NCBI GenBank assembly: GCA_028705545.1
Contig: JAQWDG010000003.1
Coordinates: forward strand, 1-15,162
Length of the DNA: 15,162 nt
Source: Methanoregula sp.
GTDB taxonomy: Archaea; Halobacteriota; Methanomicrobia; Methanomicrobiales; Methanospirillaceae
Reading direction: 5' to 3'
Shown here: positions 6,570 through 13,612 of the stretch, in pieces
Layout of the letters: each line of letters starts with the position of its first letter
How positions within the stretch are numbered: position 1 is the first letter of the stretch
Notes under the pieces: generated by a model
Told to the model about the DNA's origin: nothing
The model's database searches: none
What the model saw: only the letters and a program-made list of their open reading frames with translations
Translations under genes and position numbers: made by a program

Positions 6570-7028
6570 TCAGCGGGTGCAGATAGCCACCGTCTCGCCG
6601 TACTGGATCATATGGCCGTCCATTGCCGCCACCAGGCTGTGTTTGTCAGAACCCGGGGGAAGATCGAGAAGGATATCGAGAACGTACACCCTGAACTGGT
6701 AACGGTGGGTCTCTCCCGGTGGCGGCTGCGGGCCGGTGTATCCGACGATCCCATAGTCCGTTATTCCCTGTACTGCCGCTGTTGGCACGGAAACGGTACC
6801 TTGTTTCGGGATCCCGTCCGGGATCACCGGGTCGGGCGGCAGGTTCCAGACGATCCACGGGGTAAACGAGCAGCAGGACTTGATAAACGGGTTAAAGACC
6901 ATAACGGCAACCGATGCGGCATTCGCATCCAGATCTTTTAAGGTAATACGGGGCGACCGGTTTCCCCCGTCGGCCGTATAATCAAAAGGAAATTCAAGAA
7001 ATCCCAGGGTGACTGAAAGCGGTTTCAT
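6570..7028 (-). CDS. PEBP/YbhB-YbcL-like protein with altered pocket
   Basis: The product has 152 residues, the usual size of prokaryotic phosphatidylethanolamine-binding-protein (Raf-kinase-inhibitor-like) proteins. The family shows in GGNRSPRITL (21-30), FTPWIVWNLP (55-64), IPDGI (69-73) and GYTGPQPPPGETHRYQFRVY (96-115). Two pocket motifs are changed: the usual DDPDAP stretch reads FNPF (45-48), and the usual FTHW reads FTPW with Pro57. Ligand binding may therefore differ. The ATG at 7028 is chosen because a TATA-like TATTTTTAAC is centred 27 bases upstream, fitting leaderless translation, and because family members start here; the open frame extends to 7238 without plausible sequence. No signal peptide is seen. 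Function is unknown for archaeal members. Confidence 0.85.
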   Translation of the reverse strand: MKPLSVTLGFLEFPFDYTADGGNRSPRITLKDLDANAASVAVMVFNPFIKSCCSFTPWIVWNLPPDPVIPDGIPKQGTVSVPTAAVQGITDYGIVGYTGPQPPPGETHRYQFRVYVLDILLDLPPGSDKHSLVAAMDGHMIQYGETVAICTR

Positions 7029-7049
7029 CGGTTTTATCTGTGCGGTGCA

Positions 7050-7060
7050 GTTAAAAATAC
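7050..7060 (-). promoter_or_regulatory. TATA box of the PEBP-like gene
   Basis: On the minus strand this reads GTATTTTTAAC, centred about 27 bases upstream of the ATG at 7028. The spacing supports a leaderless transcript and decides the start codon. Confidence 0.45.
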
Positions 7061-7513
7061 CTGCTTTTCCCTGTTTTTTTGGAAGAGGGTGGACCCTGTC
7101 GGAGCCCGGGATCCGGTTCTCCTTCATTTTGTTAGTACTTTTTGGTCTGTAGAAAACCATAAGTAACATCCTGAATTTTATTGCGAGGGGACCACGGGTG
7201 CTCGCCCCGTGGAGCAAACCCGTGCACGGGAAGCACAATTGGAAAATCTTTATTCGGCAGGGGGGTCAAGGGGGCGTCGTCCTCTTGGGCTGCCTCCACC
7301 TCTGGGGGAGAGAGGGGGTCATCCTCGCAAATACGGTTTGGTTCAGGGAAAATGATTTCTACAGAGCATATTTTTTAGTAAAACCGTGCAGCTCCGGGAA
7401 CATCAGTGTCATAGGGTACTATCTCCACATCTTTATTGTCTTACAGGAAAAACCTACTAAGACCCAAAGATGACCGACTGATATGCTCGAAACGAGGTCT
7501 GGGGGTTACTACC
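7061..7513. other. Gene-free region with dense inverted repeats and G-runs
   Basis: No convincing gene is visible in this stretch. Between 7192 and 7236 are CCACGGG/CCCGTGG (7192-7198 with 7206-7212), the overlapping TGCTC/GAGCA (7199-7203 with 7212-7216), the 12-bp palindrome CCCGTGCACGGG (7219-7230) and an outer GTGCT/AGCAC pairing. From 7260 to 7318 there are five G-runs of 3-6 bases, and GGCAG/CTGCC (7256-7260 with 7290-7294) can pair. The same 9-mer ATCTTTATT occurs at 7246-7254 and 7429-7437; either copy may serve as a TATA box. The region could be a long structured leader for the Mrp gene, an unannotated RNA or a degenerate repeat element. Confidence 0.4.
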
Positions 7514-8407
7514 ATGGCAAAGAAAACACAAGAAAAAATCCCACAAACACCCACGAAGGAAACCTGCTCCCACGAATGCTCAAGCTGTGCATCTTCCGGG
7601 AACTGTTCCGATGCAAAACCCGGCCTTCCCCCGAAGGCAAACATCGATGTACGTCACGTTATCCTCGTCCTCTCCGGCAAGGGCGGCGTCGGCAAGTCAA
7701 CAGTATCGGTCAACCTTGCCTATGCGCTCTCAAGCCACGGGTACAACGTCGGCCTGCTGGACCTCGATATCCACGGCCCCAATATCCCCAAGATGCTGGG
7801 CCTTGAGGACCAGAAGCTCGGGACAATGGGAAACAAGATTGTCCCGGTCAAGGTCACGGGTTCCCTTGCGGTCATCTCCATGGCATTCCTGCTCCCGGAC
7901 ACGAGCACCCCTATTATCTGGCGCGGGCCTATGAAGATGGCGGCGATCAACCAGTTCCTTGCCGAAGTTGCCTGGGGATCCCTCGATTACCTTGTCGTTG
8001 ACCTGCCCCCGGGAACCGGGGACGAGGCCCTTACGATCGCACAGCTTGCCCCCAACGTGCGGGGAGCGGTGATCGTAACCACGCCGCAGGACGTCGCTAC
8101 CCTCGATTCCAGAAAGGCGATCAAGTTTGTCGAGAAACTGGGCCTCCCGGTGATCGGTATTATCGAGAACATGAGCGGAATGATCTGCCCCCACTGCGGC
8201 CAGGAGATCGATCTCTTCGGCAAAGGCGGCGGAAAGAAGATCGCCGAGGAGTTCTCGGTGCCCTTCCTTGGCGCCATCCCGATCGACATAGAGATGCGCA
8301 AGGCCGGTGACGAGGGAAGGCCCTTTATCATCCGGCGCGGGGACAGCCCGACATGGGAGAGCGTCGACAAGGTCATGGAAGCCCTTGTCAGGGTTGTCGA
8401 GGGCTAA
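7514..8407 (+). CDS. mrp: Mrp/Nbp35-type iron-sulfur cluster carrier ATPase
   Basis: The protein has 297 residues. It is a P-loop NTPase of the Mrp/ApbC/Nbp35 group, which binds and transfers 4Fe-4S clusters to apoproteins as a homodimer in the cytosol. The deviant Walker A motif GKGGVGKST is at 55-63, followed by LLDLDIHGPN, the Mrp hallmark VVDLPPGTGDE and TTPQDVA. Two cluster-binding elements are visible: an N-terminal Nbp35-like set Cys18, 22, 25, 31 and the bridging CPHC (Cys225, Cys228). ATG 7514 is chosen because the homologous core and cysteine motif follow it and the extra upstream residues from an in-frame start at 7436 look random; GGGGG lies about 8 bases upstream. It is followed after 5 bases by a small gene. 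Methanogens carry many Fe-S enzymes, which fits the role. Confidence 0.93.
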   Translation: MAKKTQEKIPQTPTKETCSHECSSCASSGNCSDAKPGLPPKANIDVRHVILVLSGKGGVGKSTVSVNLAYALSSHGYNVGLLDLDIHGPNIPKMLGLEDQKLGTMGNKIVPVKVTGSLAVISMAFLLPDTSTPIIWRGPMKMAAINQFLAEVAWGSLDYLVVDLPPGTGDEALTIAQLAPNVRGAVIVTTPQDVATLDSRKAIKFVEKLGLPVIGIIENMSGMICPHCGQEIDLFGKGGGKKIAEEFSVPFLGAIPIDIEMRKAGDEGRPFIIRRGDSPTWESVDKVMEALVRVVEG

Positions 8408-8412
8408 CCAGC

Positions 8413-8721
8413 ATGGATTACATGCGGATACTGTGCGGGAAATCCGAACCCCTCGCCCTGTACGAACCGGTGATCGCCTGCCTCGAACAGCCGCAGGCAT
8501 TCCCCGATCTTCTTGAACCGATCTACCGTGACGCCATGAAACTGGACGACGAGACCCTCGACCGGTTCCGTTTTGCCCTCCTGCGGCTCCAGCTTTATGC
8601 CGATGTCCACCGGAACGAGGATATGGAAAAAGCGATGCATATCCGGTACGTTGCCCAGGTTCTGGAGAAGGTCATTTTCGGGACGCTCGTGATGGAACCG
8701 CCGGAGCCTGAGGCCAGTTAA
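8413..8721 (+). CDS. Conserved-looking small protein of unknown function linked to Mrp
   Basis: The product has 102 residues, is acidic and apparently all-helical, with no signal peptide or membrane segment. It starts 5 bases after the Mrp stop codon; GAGGG about 9 bases upstream spans the end of the Mrp gene, so translational coupling is likely. Notable features are two cysteines in the first 25 residues (RILCGK, VIACLEQ), a run of regularly spaced Leu/Arg in RFRFALLRLQLYADV, and a Pro/Glu-rich end. No family was recognised. Its position suggests a helper in Fe-S handling or simply co-expression; this is inference. An alternative start further upstream would overlap the Mrp gene and is unlikely. 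Confidence 0.75.
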   Translation: MDYMRILCGKSEPLALYEPVIACLEQPQAFPDLLEPIYRDAMKLDDETLDRFRFALLRLQLYADVHRNEDMEKAMHIRYVAQVLEKVIFGTLVMEPPEPEAS

Positions 8722-8832
8722 ACCCACCGGTTCTCTTTGAACCACAAAGGTATTATCGGGCTGGTATGCAAGGATGATACCTATATCTTCCCTCCCGGTC
8801 CATAGATAATCCAGTAAAATACCGGAAAAATG

Positions 8833-8863
8833 CCGCCGTTAACGGCGGGTCCTATTAAAAAAA
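8833..8863 (+). promoter_or_regulatory. 16-bp palindrome beside the TATA box of the zinc-ribbon gene
   Basis: CCGCCGTTAACGGCGG (8833-8848) is a perfect palindrome. Three bases later comes CTATTAAAAAAAC (8852-8863), a good TATA element about 45-50 bases upstream of the ATG at 8906. The palindrome covers where the BRE and upstream activator or repressor sites sit, so it is a candidate operator. It has no following T-run, so a terminator for the upstream gene is less likely. Confidence 0.5.
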
Positions 8864-8905
8864 CGCCTGTGGAAATATCCCATAAACCCCAATACGGAGA
8901 TAACG

Positions 8906-9361
8906 ATGTCATCACGCATGCACGCACCGCACACGACCTGCCCTGGCTGCCAGGAAGAGGTCTTCCTCGACGAGCTTGTCGGAGGGAAATGCCCGCTGTG
9001 CGGGTGCTCGCTTGAGGAATTTGACGAAGAGGTTGGCGAGTACGAGGGCATCCTCGACCGGTCCGATCTCTCGTGGCTGATCTTCAATTATTTTGTCTTC
9101 AAGAAATTCGTCGAGCTCGGCGTTCCGCCCTCGCAGATCATGGAGTTCGTCACCAACTACGAGCAGAATGCCGATAAGCCTCCTGCGGAGTGGACAAAGA
9201 CTGAATTCCAGCTCGAACTACCCATGGGCCTGCTGGACCGGATCCGGCCCAAGCGCTGCGCGAAATGCCACCGCCCCTTTATTTTTGGCGGGAAAAAGCA
9301 GATCAGCGGCGATATGCGCCACACCTCCGTTCGCGTCGGGTATCTCTGCGACCGGTGTTAA
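8906..9361 (+). CDS. Protein with N- and C-terminal zinc ribbons, unknown function
   Basis: The protein has 151 residues. The N-terminal ribbon has Cys12, Cys15, Cys29, Cys32 (plus Cys34). The C-terminal ribbon has Cys118, Cys121, Cys148 and Cys151, the last being the final residue. Between them lies an acidic helical stretch (about 35-110) with FDEEVGEYEGIL, an aromatic LSWLIFNYFVFKKFVELGV segment and PPAEW. GGAGA 5 bases upstream supports ATG 8906. Cytoplasmic; no family name was recognised with certainty. Paired zinc ribbons often mediate nucleic-acid or protein contacts, but nothing here fixes the target. It has its own promoter and a T-rich terminator, so it is probably expressed alone. 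Confidence 0.82.
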   Translation: MSSRMHAPHTTCPGCQEEVFLDELVGGKCPLCGCSLEEFDEEVGEYEGILDRSDLSWLIFNYFVFKKFVELGVPPSQIMEFVTNYEQNADKPPAEWTKTEFQLELPMGLLDRIRPKRCAKCHRPFIFGGKKQISGDMRHTSVRVGYLCDRC

Positions 9362-9362
9362 A

Positions 9363-9434
9363 TTTCCTTTTTTGTTTTTCCTTTGCCAAGACACAACCCG
9401 GTTTTAAAATTGGTCTCGGACCGGTTTTTCTTTT
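9363..9434 (+). terminator. T-rich tract and hairpin terminator after the zinc-ribbon gene
   Basis: Immediately after the stop, 9363-9384 is mostly T. Further on, a stem GGTC-TCG-GACC (9412-9422, extended by two G-T pairs) is followed by TTTTTCTTTT. Either suits termination of the plus-strand gene before it reads into the opposing gene. Confidence 0.55.
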
Positions 9435-9461
9435 CCCGAGCTTCCGCAGTGCTGCATTATC

Positions 9462-10430
9462 TCATTTTCGCAGGGAGACTATCATGATGATCCCGATAAT
9501 GATGAGGGCGGCAAAGCTGATGATGAGGGGAAGGATGAGACTATAGAAATCTCCTGTGGCAACGGGCAGTTCGGGCAGCACCGGAATAGTCGGGGAACCT
9601 GCGATCCGGTATTCGAGGATGGTGAGCCGGGCTGAGGATTCACCGATCGTGGTATATTTTTGCTGCCCGACCGTTACGTTATATTCTCCTGCCGCTAGAC
9701 CCGGTGCATCAAGCGAGTAGGTCCACTGGTTTGTATTGGTACCTTCTTCGACCGGAATACTCCGTGACGTGACGAGTGTCCGGTCCGTTGCATTCCGGAT
9801 CTCCACCGTGAGGTCGTTCTCCGGCCCCATGTTGGTGGTACCGGTGATAAGGATTGATTCCCCGGTAGTCTGGTCCGGTAGTTTCATGCCATTGGAGGGA
9901 TTTGCCCGGTTAAACCGTACAGAGGGATCTTCGACAGAGAAGTAATACGGGGTAAATATATCGTCGGTACCGGAAAGCGACGATGCATTCAGGATTGCAC
10001 CGGCGACCGGGCCGATGTCCGCCTTAAACGAGGATTTGTCGCCGAGATTCGTGAGCACTTTTCCCTGGTCGGCAACGCGGATCCCGTCGCTCCAGAGCAG
10101 GGGTGTAATCTCGAAATTCCTGTCAGCCCCGGGGTCCTGGATGATGAAGGCATATTGTCCGGTAGAAAAACGGTTGGTCTCATCGGGTTTTATCGTGAAG
10201 ATGAAGTTCCCTTTTTTATCCGGCGCGGTGGTAAGGAGGTTAAAATAGTTCCTGCCAACGATCCAGAGGGCCATGGTACCGTTTGCTGCATCAGTCCCGG
10301 TGATGTTCACGGTGTCGGCCTTTACGATAGTCTGCGGTCCGCTCGTTACTGCTGTAACCTTAGCGGTAACCGGCAGGCTCACGCAGGCGGCAAGGAGAAC
10401 AACCAGAAGGACGAGGGCGTAAGATTTCAT
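9462..10430 (-). CDS. Cell-surface protein with signal peptide and C-terminal membrane anchor
   Basis: The product has 322 residues. Residues 1-24 form a signal sequence, MKSYALVLLVVLLAACVSLPVTA. It contains LAAC, a fit to the lipobox, so either lipoprotein processing at that cysteine or ordinary cleavage after VTA is possible. The main part looks like two or more beta-sandwich domains (KADTVNITGTDAANG, GNFIFTIKP, GQYAFIIQDPG, ESILITGTTN, GEYNVTVGQ), of the kind common in Methanomicrobiales envelope proteins, with several N-glycosylation sequons. A Pro-rich hinge precedes one membrane helix (about 296-319) and a short basic tail. ATG 10430 is preferred over the in-frame GTG at 10436 because the signal peptide begins there. 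Function is unknown; no catalytic motif was seen. Confidence 0.8.
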   Translation of the reverse strand: MKSYALVLLVVLLAACVSLPVTAKVTAVTSGPQTIVKADTVNITGTDAANGTMALWIVGRNYFNLLTTAPDKKGNFIFTIKPDETNRFSTGQYAFIIQDPGADRNFEITPLLWSDGIRVADQGKVLTNLGDKSSFKADIGPVAGAILNASSLSGTDDIFTPYYFSVEDPSVRFNRANPSNGMKLPDQTTGESILITGTTNMGPENDLTVEIRNATDRTLVTSRSIPVEEGTNTNQWTYSLDAPGLAAGEYNVTVGQQKYTTIGESSARLTILEYRIAGSPTIPVLPELPVATGDFYSLILPLIISFAALIIIGIIMIVSLRK

Positions 10431-10436
10431 AGGCAC

Positions 10437-10674
10437 CGTTTCGGGAACAATGTACTGATAGTACCTCTGTTTTTGCGTTCTTAAGTTAATAGGGAGTGGT
10501 ATTCTCCCATAATTTTAATGTCTTTCGTGTTCTGGCCCCGGGTCAGACATAGATGGTGAATGTTTTGCATTCCCTCTTTGCCGCTGTTGCCCTTGCAAAC
10601 CGGTTCCGTAGGAATCGGAAGACAAAATGGATGCGGGCGATCTCACCTGACAACTCGTGACTTTCGGTACCCGG
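10437..10674. other. Gene-free gap between proS and the surface-protein gene
   Basis: No gene is seen here. On the minus strand CTATTAACTTAAG (about 10481-10494) could be the TATA box of the surface-protein gene, giving a leader of about 25-30 bases. The hairpin CCGGTTCC-GTA-GGAATCGG (10600-10618, one G-T pair) lies downstream of proS and may mark its transcript end. Confidence 0.35.
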
Positions 10675-12111
10675 TCAGTAGGTCCGGCCGACAAGCGTTG
10701 CCTTGCCCGGTTTCCCACAAATCACACAGGGGCCATCGCTTTCCTGAACATAGGGGGATCGCACGTTCGTCCCGAGGATGCTCGAGTTTGCCTGCTCTTC
10801 GATCTTATCCCCGCAGGCCCGGTCCTGACACCAGTGGACAACAGCGACTTTGCCATCGTTGAGCGCCCCGTTGAGCTGCTCCATAGAAGCAACGCTGCAC
10901 AGGTGCTCCTTCATCCCGTCTTCCGCCTTTGCCCGGAGCGCATCGGCAACCTCGGCAAGGACCCGGGTCGTGTCTTCGGCAGCATTTGCGAGGCGGATTG
11001 AGGTCTTCTCCCCGGTCCTTTTTACCGCCATGGCTTTCCCGGCATCGAGATCTCTTGGCCCCAGTTCGAGCCGGAGGGGAACGCCGCGGAGCTCCCACCA
11101 GTAATATTTTGCCCCGGGCCGCATGTCGCGGGTATCGAGTTTCACCCTGAAGCCTGAAGATTCGAGATCGGATTTGAGCTTATCTGCCGCTGCCAGCACA
11201 TCGTCGCGTCGTTTCCCGATCGTGATCGGCACGATCACGGCCTGGAGCGTGGCAACCGCCGGGGGCAGGACAAGGCCCTTGTCGTCCCCGTGGACGGAAA
11301 TAAGGGCTGCGATGCAGCGCTCCGAAATACCGTAACAGGTCTGGTATGCGATCTGCTGCTCCCCGTTCTTGTCCTCATACTGGATCGAGAAGGTACGCGA
11401 GAAGTGGTCGCCGAGGTGGTGCACCGTCCCGATCTGGAGAGTCCTGCCGTTGGGCATGATCGTATCGATAGCGATCGTGTAGTCCGCACCCGGGAACTTG
11501 TCCCAGTCGGGGCGCTTCGAGATGACGATCGGGATGCAGAGGCTCTTGTAGAACTCCTGCGAGAGCGCAATCTCCGACTCCACCTGCGCCTCCGCCTCGT
11601 CCCAGGTCGCATGCACCGTGTGGGACTCCATAAAGGAGGTGATCTCCCGGAGCCGGATGAGCGGCCGGGTCTGCTTGGTCTCGTACCGGAAGGTATTCAC
11701 TACCTGGTAGATCTTCAGGGGGAGATCGGCGTGGGAACGGACCCAGAGCGCAAACATCGGGTAGATAGCCGTCTCGCTCGTGGGCCGCAGCGCGAGCTTC
11801 ACGTCAAGGGGAGTCGTGCCGCCGTGGGTCACCCAGTAGACCTCGTCCTCGAAGCCCTTGATGTGCTCGGCCTCCTTCATGAACTCCTGCTCGGGGATAA
11901 GGAGCGGGAAAAGGGCTTCCTTGTGGTCCCGGTCGAGCAGCTGCCGCAGGCGGTCGTACACGAAGCGGCGGATCGCAAACCCGTACGGGTACCAGACATA
12001 GAGCCCCTTTACCGGGTAGCGGACATCCATGATCTCCGCACGCCACAGAAGTTCGTTATACCATTCGGAAAAATCCTGCTTTTTGGGCAGGGCGCCTGCG
12101 TCCTCTTCCAT
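10675..12111 (-). CDS. proS: Prolyl-tRNA synthetase, archaeal/eukaryote type
   Basis: The enzyme charges tRNA-Pro with proline in the cytosol. The 478-residue length and domain order fit the archaeal/eukaryotic ProRS, which lacks the bacterial inserted editing domain. A class II catalytic core is followed by an anticodon-binding domain and a C-terminal zinc-binding domain. Visible signs are WYPYGFAIRR and LRPTSETAIYPMF near the N-terminus, motif 2 TFRYETKQTRPLIRLREI, motif 3 around GISERCIAALI, the anticodon-binding part AVIVPITIGKR with KLDTRDMRPGAKYYWWELRG, and zinc cysteines in WCQDRACGDK and CVICGK. It ends in a C-terminal Tyr, as is common in this type. GAGG 8 bases upstream supports ATG 12111. 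It is the last gene of a minus-strand cluster, 15 bases after the SpoIIM-like gene. Identification is very firm. Confidence 0.97.
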   Translation of the reverse strand: MEEDAGALPKKQDFSEWYNELLWRAEIMDVRYPVKGLYVWYPYGFAIRRFVYDRLRQLLDRDHKEALFPLLIPEQEFMKEAEHIKGFEDEVYWVTHGGTTPLDVKLALRPTSETAIYPMFALWVRSHADLPLKIYQVVNTFRYETKQTRPLIRLREITSFMESHTVHATWDEAEAQVESEIALSQEFYKSLCIPIVISKRPDWDKFPGADYTIAIDTIMPNGRTLQIGTVHHLGDHFSRTFSIQYEDKNGEQQIAYQTCYGISERCIAALISVHGDDKGLVLPPAVATLQAVIVPITIGKRRDDVLAAADKLKSDLESSGFRVKLDTRDMRPGAKYYWWELRGVPLRLELGPRDLDAGKAMAVKRTGEKTSIRLANAAEDTTRVLAEVADALRAKAEDGMKEHLCSVASMEQLNGALNDGKVAVVHWCQDRACGDKIEEQANSSILGTNVRSPYVQESDGPCVICGKPGKATLVGRTY

Positions 12112-12126
12112 GTACAGCCTCAGTTT

Positions 12127-12717
12127 TTACGCTACCAAATGTATGACTGCCGGCGTAATAAAAGCCTCGACAAGCGCTGCGACGGAGATAAGCGGGAGTA
12201 CATACAGGAGGAAGAGCCGGGCATATTTTCCGGCATCTTCTGCCGTATCGCCCGCACCGTACCATTCGGCGATAAGCGACTGCGCCATACAGAAGCCGAG
12301 TGCCCCTGCAATGATAAACGCCGGGATCTCGAAGATGCCGTGGGGCAGCAGGGCGGCCGCGATAAATGCCGCCGAATGGCCCTGGCTCACGATCTCGGTG
12401 ACCGATCCGATCACAAGCCCGTTCAGGCCCAGGATAAAGAGGGTGAGGATCCCAAACGATGCCCCTCCCAAAAAGAGCATGATGCAGGCTTCGAGGTTGT
12501 TTGCGAGGAGCTTCACGAACATGTCGGCGGGGTCTCCCACCGTGATCTGGCCGGCCACCTCTTTCTGGAAGACTTCCATGAGCTGTTCGCCAATCGCGGG
12601 CGTATGGGCCGTGCCGACCCAGCCGATGAGCATCGCCACGATAAAGAGGAGGATGGTGACGACAAGGGCGTTTTTTACGGGAAGGACCCGGCGGAGCGGG
12701 ATTTCAGTCTCAGACAT
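12127..12717 (-). CDS. SpoIIM/DUF95 family integral membrane protein
   Basis: The protein has 196 residues and about five membrane helices. The family hallmark is ALLPHGIFEIPAFIIAGALG in the middle of the protein, as in stage II sporulation protein M and its archaeal DUF95 relatives. Archaea do not sporulate, so the name carries no function here. A first helix (about 17-35) is followed by an exposed loop and the conserved ANNLEACIMLFLGGASFG stretch. ATG 12717 is chosen because it overlaps the stop of the upstream DUF63 gene by 8 bases (ATGTCTGA), a sign of translational coupling; the in-frame start at 12765 would add residues that lie deep in the upstream gene. The neighbours suggest a membrane role, but none can be named. 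Confidence 0.88.
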   Translation of the reverse strand: MSETEIPLRRVLPVKNALVVTILLFIVAMLIGWVGTAHTPAIGEQLMEVFQKEVAGQITVGDPADMFVKLLANNLEACIMLFLGGASFGILTLFILGLNGLVIGSVTEIVSQGHSAAFIAAALLPHGIFEIPAFIIAGALGFCMAQSLIAEWYGAGDTAEDAGKYARLFLLYVLPLISVAALVEAFITPAVIHLVA

Positions 12718-13576
12718 AGAGGACCATCCGGACCATGTCCCGGATACCCGGTGCGAGGCCGACAACGATCATCGCAAGGAGCACGAGGTGCCAGAACGCC
12801 TGGTTTGCCTCTTTCCTGTACAGCTGCATGATATAGATCGCCGGGAAGAGCACCACGAGTTTTAAAGGAAACATCACAAATGCAGTCCCGGTCATCTCGA
12901 TAAGGTTCGAGCCGACCACGTGCTGTTCGATATAGTGGACGGCCGGGTGGAAGGTGAGGCCGTAGCTCGTGGCACTGGCATCGAGCATCTGCCCGAAGAT
13001 CAGGGCAAGGAAGAGCGGGTCGTTCACGTACTCCCATTTCAGGAGGTAGCGCATACAGGCCCAGACGAGTACGCCCGCCGTTACCGCCATCAGCGGGATA
13101 ATCCCGAGAATATAGAGATCGATATGGCCGTGCACCATTCCCCACGAGAAGAGGATAAGCGAGACCACGAGGACCGCCATGCAGCCGGCCAGGGCATAGA
13201 ACGACAAAAAGTTCTGTATCAGGCCGTTTTTTTTCAGCGTCCCTCCGATAAAGATCATGGCAAGGACAAAGAAGAAGAGCAAAAAGTAGATCGGCGGCGT
13301 GACGATCAGGTACTGCCAGTCGCCGGTGACCATGCCTGCGTCCTGAATGACTCTCAGCACACCCCCGAGGACAACATAGGGAAGGGTGGCGAGGATGAAC
13401 GCCGAATCGAGTTTTATGCCCCTTTGGGAAAGCCACTCTGAGTTCGAGAACCAGCGGTAGAGCAGGTACACGCCGATGATAAGGATGATTGCATAGGTGA
13501 TTGTCTCGACAATATTATAGGGTTCGCCGTACTTGACGGGATCGATGTAATATTTGTATATGAAATCACTAATCAT
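12710..13576 (-). CDS. DUF63 family integral membrane protein
   Basis: The protein has 288 residues with about eight hydrophobic helices. It matches the archaeal DUF63 family: an N-terminal MISDFIYKYYIDPVKYGEPYNIVETITYA-type opening, PYVVLGGVLRVIQDAG after the second helix, TPPIYFLLFF, then GQMLDASATSYG and the closing GLAPGIRDMVRMVL. The recurring Asp, Arg and Gln inside helices (LGGVLRVIQDAG, MLDASAT) hint at a polar or catalytic intramembrane site, but no activity is established. It is the first gene of the cluster with the SpoIIM-like gene and proS. The start is 11 bases from that of egsA on the other strand. No Shine-Dalgarno is clear; a minus-strand TATA-like ACTTTTATTGC about 29 bases upstream lies inside egsA and suggests leaderless translation. 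Confidence 0.88.
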   Translation of the reverse strand: MISDFIYKYYIDPVKYGEPYNIVETITYAIILIIGVYLLYRWFSNSEWLSQRGIKLDSAFILATLPYVVLGGVLRVIQDAGMVTGDWQYLIVTPPIYFLLFFFVLAMIFIGGTLKKNGLIQNFLSFYALAGCMAVLVVSLILFSWGMVHGHIDLYILGIIPLMAVTAGVLVWACMRYLLKWEYVNDPLFLALIFGQMLDASATSYGLTFHPAVHYIEQHVVGSNLIEMTGTAFVMFPLKLVVLFPAIYIMQLYRKEANQAFWHLVLLAMIVVGLAPGIRDMVRMVLYV

Positions 13577-13612
13577 TCATAATCCGGATGAGCCCAGATG
13601 CAATAAAAGTAC
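13549..13612. promoter_or_regulatory. Overlapping divergent leaderless promoters of DUF63 and egsA
   Basis: The two ATGs (13576 minus, 13588 plus) are 11 bases apart. TTTGTATATG (13553-13562) lies about 30 bases upstream of egsA, inside the DUF63 gene. ACTTTTATTGC on the minus strand (about 13600-13611) lies about 29 bases upstream of DUF63, inside egsA. Both spacings fit leaderless archaeal transcription. Confidence 0.5.

Noticed and set aside
7029..7238. N-terminal extension of the PEBP-like protein
   Set aside because: It contains the likely TATA box of the gene and its residues do not belong to the family.
7198..7473. 91-codon open frame in the gap before the Mrp gene
   Set aside because: It lies across strong inverted repeats and G-runs, has no ribosome-binding site and no domain. 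It is more likely non-coding.
7436..7513. Upstream extension of the Mrp protein
   Set aside because: The 26 extra residues resemble no Nbp35/Mrp N-terminus and the cysteine motif follows ATG 7514 at the expected distance.
11290..12831. 513-codon open frame on the plus strand
   Set aside because: It is antisense to proS, the SpoIIM-like gene and the DUF63 gene. Its composition (very rich in Arg, Asp, Glu, His, Val) is that of a mirror frame in GC-rich DNA.
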